64,000 nucleotides of DNA, taken from positions 889,244 to 953,243 of the forward strand of contig MU270025.1 in NCBI GenBank assembly GCA_021432635.1, read 5' to 3'. Under the pieces are notes generated by a model. The model was not told where the DNA came from and made no database searches. It saw only the letters and a program-made list of their open reading frames with translations. Position numbers and translations under genes: made by a program. The stretch comes from Thozetella sp. PMI_491 (lineage: Eukaryota; Ascomycota; Sordariomycetes; Chaetosphaeriales; Chaetosphaeriaceae). Each line of letters opens with the position of its first letter. The first letter of the stretch is position 1. Of this stretch, positions 1 to 11,491 are shown one piece after another.

Positions 1-882
1 ACAAGAGACGCCAATATTAAAATTAGGCCTCTTCGCAGGCGGAAAACTTCCGCCTCGTGAGTACGGAAGCTAGCAGCCGCGGTGGCCACTACACCTTTCA
101 TTGGCCGATGTGTCGCACCTCACGATCCCCCTAAGCGTGGCCACCAACGGACATGCAGCTGGGAGGCTCAAATGCCAAGACTTCAGGACCGGGGGCCCAA
201 ACTTTACAACGTCGCATCTTTTCATAGGTCGAGCAGCGCCTTGCCAAGACTCGCCCCTTGCGCAAACAAAGCATTGCTTCCAGCTTTGGCATTCCCCATC
301 TAGTGACCATTGCGCAGCTCGTTCTGCCTTGAGGAAGTCCTCCCTGCATTTTAGTGTCACCTGTTGATCTCGCGCTATTTTCGGAAATAACTGCTGTTTA
401 GGGAGTTTCCATGGTTGTTTGTAAGTAGCCTGCAAGTCTCGACTCTTTAGCTAAGACTTTTGCTTCCTCTCTCAACCTCGCAACGGCTATGGCGCTACGA
501 ACGCCAGCCCTCATTTGCCTCCAAGGTGGCGTGAGCTACCTCTTGATTTTATCTCAAGTTATTCGGTGGCGGAGTCTGCAGCGGCAAAGGGGGTTGTGGT
601 GAGCTGGTGCCAGTCGTGTTTCCGTATCGCTGGCTACACCTCTGTAGTTGATGTACGGCCATCGAGGCCAACACAAAGGATTTCCACGATGGACCCCCCT
701 GCGTCGATACAAAATTCCAGCACAGGCGTTCATAGCAAACTCTTGTAGCCTACTTGTGTTGGAAGTGGTTCCTGCTCTCTCTCGTGTTGGAGTGGTGGTA
801 TCATTTTTGAGCAAAGCAGCCCCCAGACTGCGCTCGATGGAGACGGGATTCTCGGAAATAAATTACAGGATTGCCCAAGGCC
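1..882. other. left-edge intergenic sequence
   Basis: No reading frame here shows a recognisable domain or a splice pattern. The open frames present overlap one another on both strands and have no family features. It probably holds the 3' region of the hydrolase that ends at 883 and sequence belonging to a gene outside the window. Confidence 0.5.
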
Positions 883-1980
883 TCACATAGTCTTGACAAT
901 CTCCGCCAATATCTGCTTCCTCCAGTAGAAACTTATGGTCAGGTGCGTGGCATCCTCCAGGTGGAGATGCGCGTTGTCGCCTAGCCGTGCGGCTATTTGC
1001 TTGCCATGGATGGGCGGAACCCAGACGTCCTTCTTGCCGTACCATAAATGCACGGGGAGGTCTTTGCGGATGTCCTCCACCCGAAAGCCAAAGTTGGTGC
1101 AATCCAGCTTAGCGTCCTGCAACGCCCCGTCGTACCCTTGTGCAAAGGCCTCTCGGCCACATTGCAGCATTACGCGGATGTTGTCGTCGTCCTTGAAAAT
1201 CTCGGCGTCCAGCTTGTTGCCGGCCGCCTCGGCCTTGGCCCCATTCTTTTTCATCATCTCGAACCTCTCCTCGTCAGGCAGTTCTAAGCGACCATATGCG
1301 TCTAGCCGCCAGAACCATCGGTTCAAGGAGGGGGGCGTGAAGCGGAACCCATACGGGAAGCCAACGCGGTGCGGTAGGTCTGCGCCACTCATGCCAATGT
1401 CAGGCGGCCCCAGGCCGCAGACAATGGTGGCCGACTTGAGCTTGTCGCGAGGTAATCCAAAAGCACAAGCAAGCACGGAAGGCCCGCCTCCCGATGAACC
1501 CTATCCAGCAAACACCGTCAGTAGAAGCAAAGGAGACTTCCAGGAAGAGCAGGTTGCGCGTACTAATACACTATACTCGTTGACCCCCAGATGCGTTGCT
1601 AGATGGTCTATGTCCTTGGGATAATCTACGAGTTTTCGCCCAGGGTGCGGCGAGCTCAATCCCATCCCAGGCCGATCCACGGCGATGATACGGGCGCCTA
1701 CTTCGAGGGCATCGTGGTGATACGGGGCAGCCTCGACCCTAGACGCGGCGAGGCCGTGCATATAAAATATGGTCTTGCCCGCCTTTGCTCCATATTGTGC
1801 ATACCCGATTTTACGCCCATCCGGGAGGGTGACAGTGTCCGACGTATCGTTGCCTAGAGGAAAGCGGCACTTGGGCGGTTCGACCTTTGGTGCAGTGGGG
1901 GCTGGGGGCGAGTCATTAGTGGCAGGGGATCCGCCGAACATCCGGAGGACATAGCTCTTTATATCTGATCCTGGAGCCAT
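883..1980 (-). CDS. alpha/beta hydrolase fold protein
   Basis: Two exons, 1980-1564 and 1500-883, joined across a 63-base phase-0 intron (donor GTACGC, acceptor GATAG), give 344 residues. The oxyanion region is FYMHGLAASR. The intron lies just before the nucleophile elbow, and only the spliced form restores G-S-S-G-G, with Ser142 as nucleophile. A candidate acid is in LWYGKKDVWVPP and the histidine in EDATHLTISF near the C-terminus, so the Ser-Asp-His triad looks complete. Frames open upstream of 1980 but only with non-ATG codons, so the ATG of MAPGSD is chosen. There is no clear signal peptide; a proline-rich stretch lies around residues 20-35. It is an uncharacterised hydrolase whose substrate cannot be told from sequence. 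Confidence 0.88.
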
Positions 1981-3758
1981 GGTGGATGCGAGAAGCTGCT
2001 GCACATTGGAGGTGGGTTCAGTGCAAGCCACTTCGGCGTAAAAGGTGGACCGGTAGTGTATTTAAGAGAGGCAATTGCCGCGAGGCTCAGCCTATAAATG
2101 ACTCACTGGCTCGTCTGACAACGGGGTTGGAATGCCCTGAAACCCGGCCTCAAAGGTACTATTTCCCATTTCGTTCTAAAACCGAGCCTCCCCCAGCCGG
2201 GGAATTCCGACCTTGGAGTAAGCTTGGAGCAGAGAGCCTGTTATGCTGTGACAATCCTACGTAGGGTTCCATGATCCGAACTTGCTCAAGGGGAACTAAT
2301 GTTGGGAATCTTGCTAGCCGGTCCTTCGACTGTCATTTTAGTCGATAATTGGAGGCCATAACCAGTAGATTGCAGCCTTTCGAGGCCAAGAGGCACGTCC
2401 CGGCGGTATTTGAACTTCCCCACAGATACCAATCCCGCTTCGCGCCTATGGCCCCCAGTTGTGGGCGGGGACGGTTCCCCGCAAATCGTCAGGCCCACTC
2501 TCCCCCCGGACCGTTCGCATGTATGGCAATGTACTGTCCATAGCCGTTGGAAGGATCCCACCCTTCCTAGAGTCTGCCGGGAAATTGGTTTGTCCGCCAA
2601 ATTATTCCGCACTAAGCCAATACTTTTGTTGCCAAGTAGTCGCAATGTTCCTGATAAGTAGGCGTAGGTAGGTCGTAAGCTAACAATCTTTCTATGATCA
2701 TCTTGGATTTTATATCACAAGGGTGACATGGTTACCGTTTCGGGGCAAAGACTGGTCATGACTCCGTGTCGCGTGATATCTAGCTGAGGCCAAGGACGTC
2801 AACACCTCCTGGGCTAGAATATCATTTCTGCAACGACAACGGCCGAAGGAACTCCTATATGGTGCCTAGCTCATGAATTTCTAATCATGCTGGTGTTCTG
2901 CCATGCAATAGTACAAGCTACAGGACCGCTGGGATTCCCTACTGTGGCACAAATTGTGGAAGAGCTTCAGCCGTAGAGTTTAAAGAATGCTGCGCGCTGC
3001 GTCAGGAGATTTGGGACGTAAATTACTTGAAGTTTTTCCTGATGTGTGTAGATATGGGCATTCAATGCGATTTGTGGTCGCATTGGCCAAATTCAGGTGC
3101 CGTTGACGACGGAGCTACAAGATGCCTCAAATGCAAACAGGATATCGACGTATAATACGACATGAGCTTAAGAATGAAGCTGTCCACTCCAACGGCTCAG
3201 ATTCAGCCTCAGGATTGGTTGTTAGTGTGAACTTTCGACCTAAATAGGGGCACCTGCGGGCTTTTAGGGATAACTCGTTGGTAAGATCGGGTAACTATCT
3301 CTTTTCGACGGTGTTCCCAAATGTATACAAATAATGGCTCTCTTCTCACAAGACTTCGTTTTGATTCATTTTCCAACTTGAGAATCTATTCGGATGGGCA
3401 ACAACGTACTCGGGCCAGTTGCCGTCTAGTCACATTCCACTCACCTTCTCTTTTTGTCCTACAGAGTTAAGAGCGGTCGTTCTCGGTAGCCTAATTTTGC
3501 AACCTGAATTTTCTGCCCAAGTAGACCACTATTTTGAGCCTGGGAGCTCTTCAAACCCAAAACCTGAATCTTGAACACTCGCCAACGCTTCCACGAAATA
3601 AAACCTCTCTTCTACCTAAACTTCTCCCACACCTTCCCAACTCCACCTCATCCGCTGACGCGCCACTTCCCTAACTCCTCAACATCCATTGCCGTCTCAT
3701 CACCGAGATTCTCTCTGAGCACTACTCTTTATCGACGTCCTTCTTCGCATCTAGAACC
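1981..3758. other. 1.8-kb intergenic region between divergent genes
   Basis: This separates the divergently transcribed hydrolase and AT-hook genes and must contain both promoters. No coding sequence is supported. The last 190 bases before 3759 are described separately. Confidence 0.6.
3570..3758 (+). promoter_or_regulatory. pyrimidine-rich leader/promoter of the AT-hook gene
   Basis: The sequence just upstream of the ATG at 3759 is strongly C/T-rich on the plus strand, with many CTCC, TTCC and CAAC tracts. Such tracts commonly mark core promoters and 5' leaders of well-expressed filamentous fungal genes. No ATG lies between 3570 and 3758 in a form suggesting a conserved upstream ORF. The transcription start cannot be placed from sequence. 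Confidence 0.45.
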
Positions 3759-4265
3759 ATGCCTCCGAAGACTCTCAGCGATAAGGACCTCGTCGTCCTG
3801 GCCCTGGCCTGGCGCTGCTTCAAGGGTCAGCCCGAGGTGAGCGGGCAGACATATGCCATCGGCGCCGCGTCGGGCAAGGCCTCGAGAACTGTGTGCTGAC
3901 GCCCAACTCTACAGATCGACTACGACAAGCTGGCCCAGCTCTGCGGCGCTCGCAACGACAAGGCAGCCTACAAGCGGCTGTGGGACGTCAAGCAGAAGCT
4001 ATTTGCAATGACCACCGATGGTGACCACACCAGCACCCAGGGTGAGGCCAGCGCGTCCCCTGCCGCCGCTCCAGCCACCCCCGCCGAAAAGAAGAAGCGT
4101 GGTCGTCCAGCTAAGAAGGCTGCTCAAGACGAGCCTAAGGAGGACGGCGACGAGCTGACCGCTGGCTCGCCCCCCAAGCGCCGCCGGCTGCCCAAAAAGG
4201 CTGCCCAGGAGGAGACCTCTGAGCTTGAGGAGGCTGACTCGGATGGTGAGTTATTCGACGCCTAG
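3759..4265 (+). CDS. small AT-hook nuclear protein
   Basis: Exons 3759-3836 and 3915-4265 joined across a 78-base phase-0 intron (GTGAGC...CTACAG, branch-like GTGCTGAC) give 142 residues. Residues 1-60 (MPPKTLSDKDLVVLALAWRC, then YDKLAQLCGARNDKAAYKRLW) look like a small helical Myb/SANT-like fungal domain with conserved Trp positions. Residues after 85 carry an AT-hook core, KKKRGRPAKK, followed by KRRRLPKK, which should bind A/T-rich minor groove and act as nuclear localisation signal. The C-terminus is acidic and ends at ELFDA. It is probably a chromatin-associated or DNA-binding protein; the target is unknown. Without splicing, the first 26 codons and the rest would lie in separate frames. 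Confidence 0.82.
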
Positions 4266-5644
4266 AGCACTTGCTCTTCGACATGGCAGACAATGGCCCT
4301 GCAACAATGGTATTGCAGTGGTGGTGAGCTAGTGCGACTCTTTCCAGCATCATCTACGATGGGCTACATCCGCATATGGGTTTTCAGGTGCAAGGGCTGA
4401 AGCTTGGTAGCTAGGAAATGAGGTAGTGGTAGGCGCACCAAGGGCCTCGGTTGTATTTACTTTGCTTTCCACCCTACGATCGTGAAGGGACGTTATCACA
4501 CCGCCGATCTCTCCCCGCGAGAGCCAGCAATAGAACTTCTTTGACACTAAAATCTCTTTATATATGTAGCGTGTGACAAGTGCAATGATCTGTGCGAATC
4601 TTATGGTCGTACGAGCCTAGGTTTAGCCTCCTTCGACCATGTGGATGATATCTATCTGAAGCTGAAGAGATTTGACACTGGTGATCTCTTGACTTGTATC
4701 TTGTCACTTTCACTTCCCCTCCTCGCCCTTGTCGAATGGTAGTGAATTGCCGTTTGTTTCGAGGATATTTGGTGAGGAAGAACAAACGGCAAGGGAAACC
4801 CAATAGGCAAGGTTGAGACCACGCGGAGTGTGGTGACTATTTCCAAACTTTTAAATGTCACCATGGCTACAACTCTGAAGGTTCTTGGCCTGCCCGACGC
4901 TTTCGATACTTCTGCGGCCGAATCCGAAGTCATGTGACGCCTCGGAATTCAGACCGGAATCGTAGCAAGGCTGTCTCCGATCGATGTCGTCGAGCTATGC
5001 AGTGATTTGGTAGCAAAACCCGCTACTCCTATGCTTGCTTTCCCAGGACTTCAAGGCATGCGTGCCTACAAACGCATGCATGTCGGCGTCGGCATGGTTC
5101 CCTCGGGTAAACACAACCTGAGAGAGGTTGAAAGTTTGAAGAGCAGCGGACAAATAAAGTGCCGGCACTGATGGGTAGCTATCCAATATCTTCAGGGACC
5201 ATGTAGTTTCTTAGGTATTCCATACTCTCCTGATCAGACTCAAGTAGATTTCTGGAGGATGCTTCCAGGGTCCAACCGCTTCTCCTGTCGTGCACTGCAC
5301 ATGCCAGGGAGGAGGCACGTGGCTCTGGCCAATTAAAAAGGGCCCCTGAAACTAAGCTTGACCACATCGAGCGGGTTCTCGCACAATCTAACCTAAGATA
5401 GCTTAGTGCCTGATCTGGACTCTCCTATCGTCGTCACCTTCAGCCTCCTCCTGTTTGCAACTGGACTCCACTCAGCAGGAGGCGGCGACGCCGCCGACCA
5501 TGTGTCGCGTATAGCTCGATATTTCTCCAAAATCCATCCCATCCATCCGCAGCAACAATTTGCAGCAGATTTGCGCCGAGGATCTTTGGTAAGCTGGACC
5601 TCTCGAATCCACCCCGCCACGGCAAAGTCTCCCGCCTCTAGGCC
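4266..5644. other. intergenic region, no supported gene
   Basis: Between two plus-strand genes. The only item worth naming is a 24-codon ORF at 4863-4937 with a strong CACCATGG start context (see findings). The 150 bases before 5645 are the likely leader of the Zn2Cys6 gene. Confidence 0.5.
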
Positions 5645-7366
5645 ATGGTTGGTGTTCCCGGACGCTCGAAAGGGTGCAACACCTGCATCCAGAGAAAAAT
5701 CAAGGTTAGTCAGGTACCCCGGGGCGCAGGATGAGATATCTCAAGCCATCCGCTGACCGCCACGGACTACCAGTGTGACCAGGAGAGGCCGCTCTGCGGC
5801 AACTGCCGGAAGTCTAACCGCCTCTGCACAGGCTACCGACGAAAGGTCGCTTATGTATTCTCTAATGACGTGACCTTCCCTGTTGGGGCGGAAAACGCAT
5901 CCGACGAAGGTACCGTCGTGCACCAAGGGCGTTGGAGACAACACAAGTCGCAGCAGCGTCCAGGGGTCGTAGGCAGGCCCTCCGCGTCCTCCATCGGCAT
6001 GCACGTGTCGACGGCAACTGCAGTGAGACAGCAGTATCACTACTTGTTTCTGAACGACCAACTGCCAGCTGCCTTATTGGAATCGAAACGGCCCAAGTCG
6101 GCCGTCAATGCGAACTTCCTCCTGCAGCTGCAAGACATGGCCATCCAGACCCCCGTATTAGAGAGCGCCCTTTCCGCCTTCTTCAGCTCCCGAATAGCCT
6201 GGAAGCAAGGAGACAAGGGTCTCATGTTCGAGAGCCGTAAGATATACGCTAGGGGCTTGCAGCTGCTCCGTACTGCCATCCATGACCCCCAGACCCGGGT
6301 ATTAGACGAAACGATAGCCGCATGCATGCTGCTGTTGTACTACGAGCTGCTGGGCGCCCCAGGGTCTGGGCCGCGCTCATTTGGCATCCACAAACGCGGT
6401 GCCATGGCCCTTCTCCTCCAACGCGGACCCGAAGCCTGCACTTCTCCCCTGGGACTGAGTATCTTCATCAGCCTCCGCGCTCAAGCTGTACCTCCCCTTT
6501 CTCCCACCCTTGCTTCCCTCCAGCCTCGTGTCTGTGGTTGTTGACTCGTAGCTTAGGTGTACGCAGGCCTTATTAACCGCCATGACACCATTTTTTCTCG
6601 CCCAGAATGGATGGAGAAGCCGTGGACCCTCATCCCCAAGAAAGAAACCGACGAGATCAATGACCTCCTTGTCACGTTGCCAGCCATCTACGAACAATTC
6701 GATGAACTGGCGGCCGAAACAAACCCGAAGGTCCTTCGCGATTCGCTCTACGCAGTCATTTCAAAATGCATAACCGTTAAGGCTGGATTGGACGAGATCT
6801 ACGAGAAATTCTGTGCAAAGAGCCCTGGTCCGCTCTACTGGCCCGAGCTCTCCGGGGTGAAGAGCCGCGATGACGACGTCGACTTGGGGAGCGTGTTTCC
6901 CGTCTCGTTCCACTTCCCGAGCTTCATGGTCGCCGAGGTCCTGACCTTGTACTGGTCCAGCCTGATTGCGGTGCATTACCAGCTCATGTATGCATTCGCC
7001 AACCTTACCACCCTAGAATCCTCGCCAGCACTTCCGGAGGAGAGCAGAGGCCTGATGAGGCCCTCGTCTCCTCCCAGCCCGGGACTGCGCTCTGCTGTTT
7101 ACTTCGACGTACAGTCCGGCGAGCATAGGGACCAGTGGGTAACCGCGGTGCGGAATATCTGCCAGTCGGCCGAATTCCTTATCCAGAAGGACATGGGTCA
7201 TATGAGCATGGCTACGATCCTCATCCTGCTCCGATCGAGCAAGACGTGTATGGAGGAGAGCTTCCCCGACGATTACCACCGCGAGATTGAGTGGTGCGGC
7301 GACTTCGTGGACCGGCTCCAGAAAGAATTCATAGTGCCGGTAGGGGAGTTCATGGACAATGAATAG
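5645..7366 (+). CDS. Zn2Cys6 (fungal binuclear zinc cluster) transcription factor
   Basis: Exons 5645-5704, 5774-6487 and 6557-7366 (introns of 69 bases each, both phase 0) give 527 residues. The N-terminal zinc cluster is CNTCIQRKIK followed after the first intron by CDQERPLCGNCRKSNRLC, so the six cysteines follow the C-x2-C-x6-C-x5-6-C-x2-C-x6-C pattern of Gal4-type regulators. The intron falls inside the cluster between the third helix lysine and Cys3, as in many fungal members. The remaining 450 residues resemble the fungal-specific regulatory region (for example LDETIAACMLLLYYELLG). It should be a nuclear sequence-specific regulator. Its stop is 250 bases from the convergent acyl-CoA ligase; whether it regulates that gene is unknown. 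Confidence 0.9.
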
Positions 7367-7614
7367 AGCCTCGAATCTTGCCATCTTACTTTGGCCCTGC
7401 CAGCCTAGCACCGGGCAGAGTAAGGGCTGCTAGCAGAAGAATCTTATGCTTATTTTCCTTCACTCTGGCCATTCCTATGAACACTTGATCGATGCTACTT
7501 GTGACAAAGATAGGGCCCCGGATTTTGTTTATCGAAGGCTGTCATGGCTAACTCATCGCCCCCAGACACGCAACGATGTTTATATTTTACCATTACACTG
7601 TCCTTTGAAGGATT

Positions 7615-9786
7615 CTACGCAAGCTCGGCATACATTTGGTCAATCTCCTTTCGGAACGCCCGCGCCGTCTGGACCCGCTTCAGCTTGAGCCTAAGAAGGT
7701 GTCAGTAAGATTATCTCATGCGAGCGAGGATTCGGGCTTCTCACGTTGGTGTTAGTAGTCCGTTGTCCGCGGTAAACGGCTCGACGAGCAAGAGGCAATT
7801 CTTGACATGCTCGTAGCCGTTGAAGCCATGTACCTTGCCGACCTCCGCCAGACTATCCAGGAAGGCCTTCTTCACAGCCGGATCTGCACCTGCTGCCTTG
7901 ACCGCCTCCGTGTCCGCCGCATTGATGTCTTTCTTGAGAATCTTGCCAGCGAATTGCGAGAACGCCGCTGGGTCGACTCCAAATACGGCCACGAGACACG
8001 ACTGGGTGGAGTCGCCGTGGACGTAGGCCATCGCAAGAGTCGGACAGCTGCCGAGATACACATTCTCGATCCGCTCGGGGGATAAGTACTCGCCCTGGGA
8101 AAGCTTCAGCACGTTCTTCTTCCTGTCGATGATTCGTATCCGGCCAAGCTCGTCAATTGCCGCCACGTCGCCCGTGTGGAACCAGCCGTCTTTGTCGATC
8201 GTCTTTCTCGTCTCCTCCTCATCATTGTGGTACCTCGAGAAGACAGCAGGTCCCCTCAGAAGCAGCTCGCCGCGCGGGTATGGCTTGTCTGTCACTAGGT
8301 AGTCGAAATCGGGAAGAGATTCCAGGCACACCTCGAGCGACACGGCGGGGGCACCGACATTTCCGGTGCTGAAGTCGTTCGCGAACTGGAAGATAGCCAG
8401 TCCATATGCCTCCGTCAGCCCGTAGCCCTCCGAGAGGGTCCGGCCGAATGCTGCCCGCAGGAATTCCAGCACGTCTGGGTCCAGAGGCGCGCTCCCGCTG
8501 CCGACGAACTGCACGCGCTGAAGACCGAAGGCGCCAAGCACCTTGGGAGTCCAAAACCAATCGTACAGCCAGTGTCGGTTCGTCGCAGCGCCGCGGGCGG
8601 CCTTCATCATGGCCTTCTTCGTGCGTATGATGTACCGCGATAGCATGCCCGCTAGGCCGGTGGCTTCGTCGATCTTTGTGCGCAGAACCGAGTTGAACCG
8701 GTTATATAGCCGCGGCACAGATACGAAGATGGTCGGCTGCAGGATCTTCATGTCGTCAACGAGCTCTCGGATATTTCCATGGAAGTAGCCCACCGCCCCG
8801 CCGGCCATCAGGACGCTCTGATCAAGGGCGCGGCCTAGGATGTGGGCCAGCGGCAGGTACGAGATGTTGACGTCTGTTGAATGGATCGTGTCCGAGCTGT
8901 GGGCCGCAGCGATCCCTGCAACTGCGCTGCTGTGCATCATGACGACCCCTTTGGGAGTTCCCGTCGTCCCCGATGTGTAGTTGATCGTTACGATGTCGCC
9001 CGGTGTGGGCGGTAGCATCGCGCGAGAGGACTTTTTACCCATATCCTCTACCTCTTGTAGCGAGTAAAATTGAATGCCAGCAGATTTCGCCGCCGCCGAA
9101 AGTGCTTCAGACGAGACGCCGTCGGCTTGCTCGCCGAGGGCTGGCAGAGCGATGATGATCTTGAGTGAGGCACATTTTGGCGCTACATCGAGAAGAACCT
9201 GAATATGCTCCGGGGAGGAGACAATGCACCGTAGTTCCGCATGATTGATGATATATTCGGTCGACTCCGGGCCCAGCGTGTCGTACAGCGACACAGCATA
9301 GAGGGACTGGGACAGGCAAGCGAGCTCTACTGTGGTCAGCAAGGAACTCGTGATGCCAACTGGATTCAGCATACCGGTGATCTGCCACTCGGGTCGATTC
9401 TGCGACCAGATGCCTACGCCGTACTTCTCATCGTCCGCAACGCCAATCCCGGAGTGCAGCTCCCGGATCCCCACTCCGATATCTTTGCGGCGCCGAGCGA
9501 CCTCCGAGTAGGCCAGCCATTCGTACTTGGGGCCCCAGGTCTTCGTCGCTGGGTCCCACGGGCGGCTCCCGAGGCAATTGGCGCCTGGTCGCTTCTGCGC
9601 TGACGCCTCGAACAAGGCGTGCAACGTTTGCAGCTCGGGGTCATAGGCTGCGACTAGGTCACGATCCCGGACACGCCAGTGACGGTATACGGCGGAGCGG
9701 TTCTCGCGCTCTGTGCCCGCAAGTGGCACTGCGTAAGGTGAGCCCGCTGGTGGGGGCACCGAGAGGGACTTGAGGAGGTCATCCAT
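7615..9786 (-). CDS. long-chain fatty acyl-CoA ligase (AMP-binding, FAA family)
   Basis: Exons 9786-7745 and 7690-7615, split by a 54-base phase-2 intron (GTGAGA...TCTTAG), give 705 residues. The family P-loop TSGTTGTPKG, the GYGLTEAYG segment, the HTGD motif with D-x6-G-R, and the DRKKNVLKLSQGEYLSPE fatty-acyl signature are all present, so adenylation and thioesterification of long-chain fatty acids is well supported. The second exon supplies the ending LKLKRVQTARAFRKEIDQMY, which matches family C-termini; without it the protein would stop early. The ATG at 9786 (MDDLLKSLSVPPP) is the first in frame. There is no SKL-type peroxisomal C-terminus (it ends AELA), so location is open. Peroxisomal Faa2-like or cytosolic roles are both possible. 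Confidence 0.93.
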
Positions 9787-10495
9787 GTTCGCAGGAAGTA
9801 GTGCGCGAATCACGCGCTAGTGTTTGGCATCAATATCCTAGGCCTTCGTACCTTGGAGCAAGCAGTAGTGATGGATTCCCCGTCAATGCCTGTCTCCGCT
9901 GTGCACTTTCCAAATGCGAGCTACCGTGACGAGAATGAAATGGCACAGTCTTGACAAAGTCTAATCTCACGCGCCTGAGCTCAAAGCGTCATGGCCGTGG
10001 CGTACCAGTCTCATACGGTAGCCCGGACTCGGATTTTTAATAGCCCCGATGCTTCCGGTTTCATCAGCATTTGCGAACTTTGGGACCCTAGGACCAGCCA
10101 GTACATTAGGTGGGGCCCTGATCTGTCTTTGGCCAGATTTTGAGGCCCGAGGGGCAGCCAAATCGTAGACTCAATCGCCGCTAGCCAAATAGAGCGACTC
10201 TGCGAGATCCGCAACACATTGCGGTTATTCGATAGCTGCTTGCACGCGTCCTAGAGCTACAGTTCGCCGCACAGCTCGCCCCAGCCCAGCATCAAACACC
10301 ATCAAATAACCACGATAAACCGTAATTCGATACGTCAGTCATTGCCCATATATCATAACTATTGAGGAGCCAAGTATGTACAGGAACCGCTAATCCACAT
10401 CGCCATCAGCATCAGGCTTGCAACAGCCGCCACGAGTTCCGCGCAGCCTGCTTCCATATTCATCAGACACGCACCGCCTTTCCGCCCTCGCCGTT
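9787..10495. other. acyl-CoA ligase promoter / nuclease 3' region
   Basis: No coding sequence supported. Both flanking genes are on the minus strand, so this holds the promoter of the ligase and the 3' untranslated region of the nuclease gene. Confidence 0.5.
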
Positions 10496-11491
10496 TCAGT
10501 GCTTGTGGAACCCACAGGTGCCGCCCATGGCAGCCCGCGCCAGCTTCGCCTTGCTCAGCGGCCGCGGAGGAGGGAGCAGGTCACGCCGGGCCTCGTCGAC
10601 GGGGGGCTCATGGCGCGCCATCTTCTTGGCGACGTTCTTGGTGTAGATCATGTTGAGCCAGTTGGCGAGCCGGTAGCCTGCCTTCGCGATCTGCAGCTCT
10701 ATAGTGGGAATGACGCTGTTGTAGTAGGTGGGGTACAGGTCGCCCTGCTGCAGCGCGGCAACGCCGTTGGGCATGACGACGGTGCACACGAGGGCGTTGG
10801 CGTCGCTCGCCCAGCGCGTGGCGGTGGTGACAACGTCGCCGACGTCGTCGCCGGCAATCCAGCTGGCCTTGAGGCTCGAGTAGCTGCCCGAGTTGATCTG
10901 CGTCGTGAGCGTCGTTGCCCACGACAGGGCGTCGGCTAGCGTGTCGCCGCCGATCAGCTTCTCGGGCATGTACGTGTCCCAGTCGGCGTGCAAGTTGTCG
11001 TCGTCGTAGCCATCAAAGGTGACAATGATGGTATTGCCGCCGACGTCGAGGGCTTCGTCGTGCAGCGGCTGCGTGATGTCGCCGACGAAGTGCACGAGGA
11101 ACTTAAGGGCCTGGTTGATGTTCGCGGCCGAGAGGCGGCCGTCGCCGACGCGCTGCGTGTAGTTGGCGATGGCGCTGACAGAGCAGCCCGAGCTGCCGCA
11201 GTCGCGATCATAGTCGACGTTGCAGCTCGAGGGCGGGCTGTCCTCGGCGTCGATGAAGTGGAAGGGCGCGGACCAGGCACCCGCTGTGGTGGCGCGGTAG
11301 GTATCAGCCCACGAGGCAACGTTGGCCAGGTACGACGTCGACGTGTCGGCTAGGATGCCCTGCGCCCACGTCTTGACGTCGCTGGTAACGAAGTTCTGCG
11401 CAATGTAGGCCACAGTAGCATGGCCGAGGACGCCCCAGGCGTGAGCGCCTTGGAGGCTCGCGAGGCCTAGCACCAGCGAGTGCGAGATCAT
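10496..11491 (-). CDS. secreted S1/P1-type zinc nuclease
   Basis: A single exon of 331 residues. A signal peptide (MISHSLVLGLASLQGAHA) ends so that the mature protein begins WGVLGH, the family hallmark in which the N-terminal Trp amine and the following His bind zinc. Further metal ligands are visible in SWADTYR, PFHFID, FLVHFVGDITQPLHD and NLHADWD, matching the trinuclear zinc site. Paired cysteines and an NYT glycosylation sequon fit secretion. The enzyme should cleave single-stranded DNA and RNA and release 5'-nucleotides, with 3'-nucleotidase activity, outside the cell. The ATG at 11491 is the first ATG in frame. The C-terminal 40 residues after KNVAKKMARHEPP extend past the usual end, are basic and proline-rich, and may be a lineage-specific tail. 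Confidence 0.94.
   Translation of the reverse strand: MISHSLVLGLASLQGAHAWGVLGHATVAYIAQNFVTSDVKTWAQGILADTSTSYLANVASWADTYRATTAGAWSAPFHFIDAEDSPPSSCNVDYDRDCGSSGCSVSAIANYTQRVGDGRLSAANINQALKFLVHFVGDITQPLHDEALDVGGNTIIVTFDGYDDDNLHADWDTYMPEKLIGGDTLADALSWATTLTTQINSGSYSSLKASWIAGDDVGDVVTTATRWASDANALVCTVVMPNGVAALQQGDLYPTYYNSVIPTIELQIAKAGYRLANWLNMIYTKNVAKKMARHEPPVDEARRDLLPPPRPLSKAKLARAAMGGTCGFHKH

Noticed and set aside
70-435. 121-codon minus-strand frame at the left edge
   Set aside because: Overlapped by frames on both strands, with no family features.
7615-7690. Peroxisomal targeting signal on the acyl-CoA ligase
   Set aside because: The true last exon ends AELA, which is not a PTS1 tripeptide.
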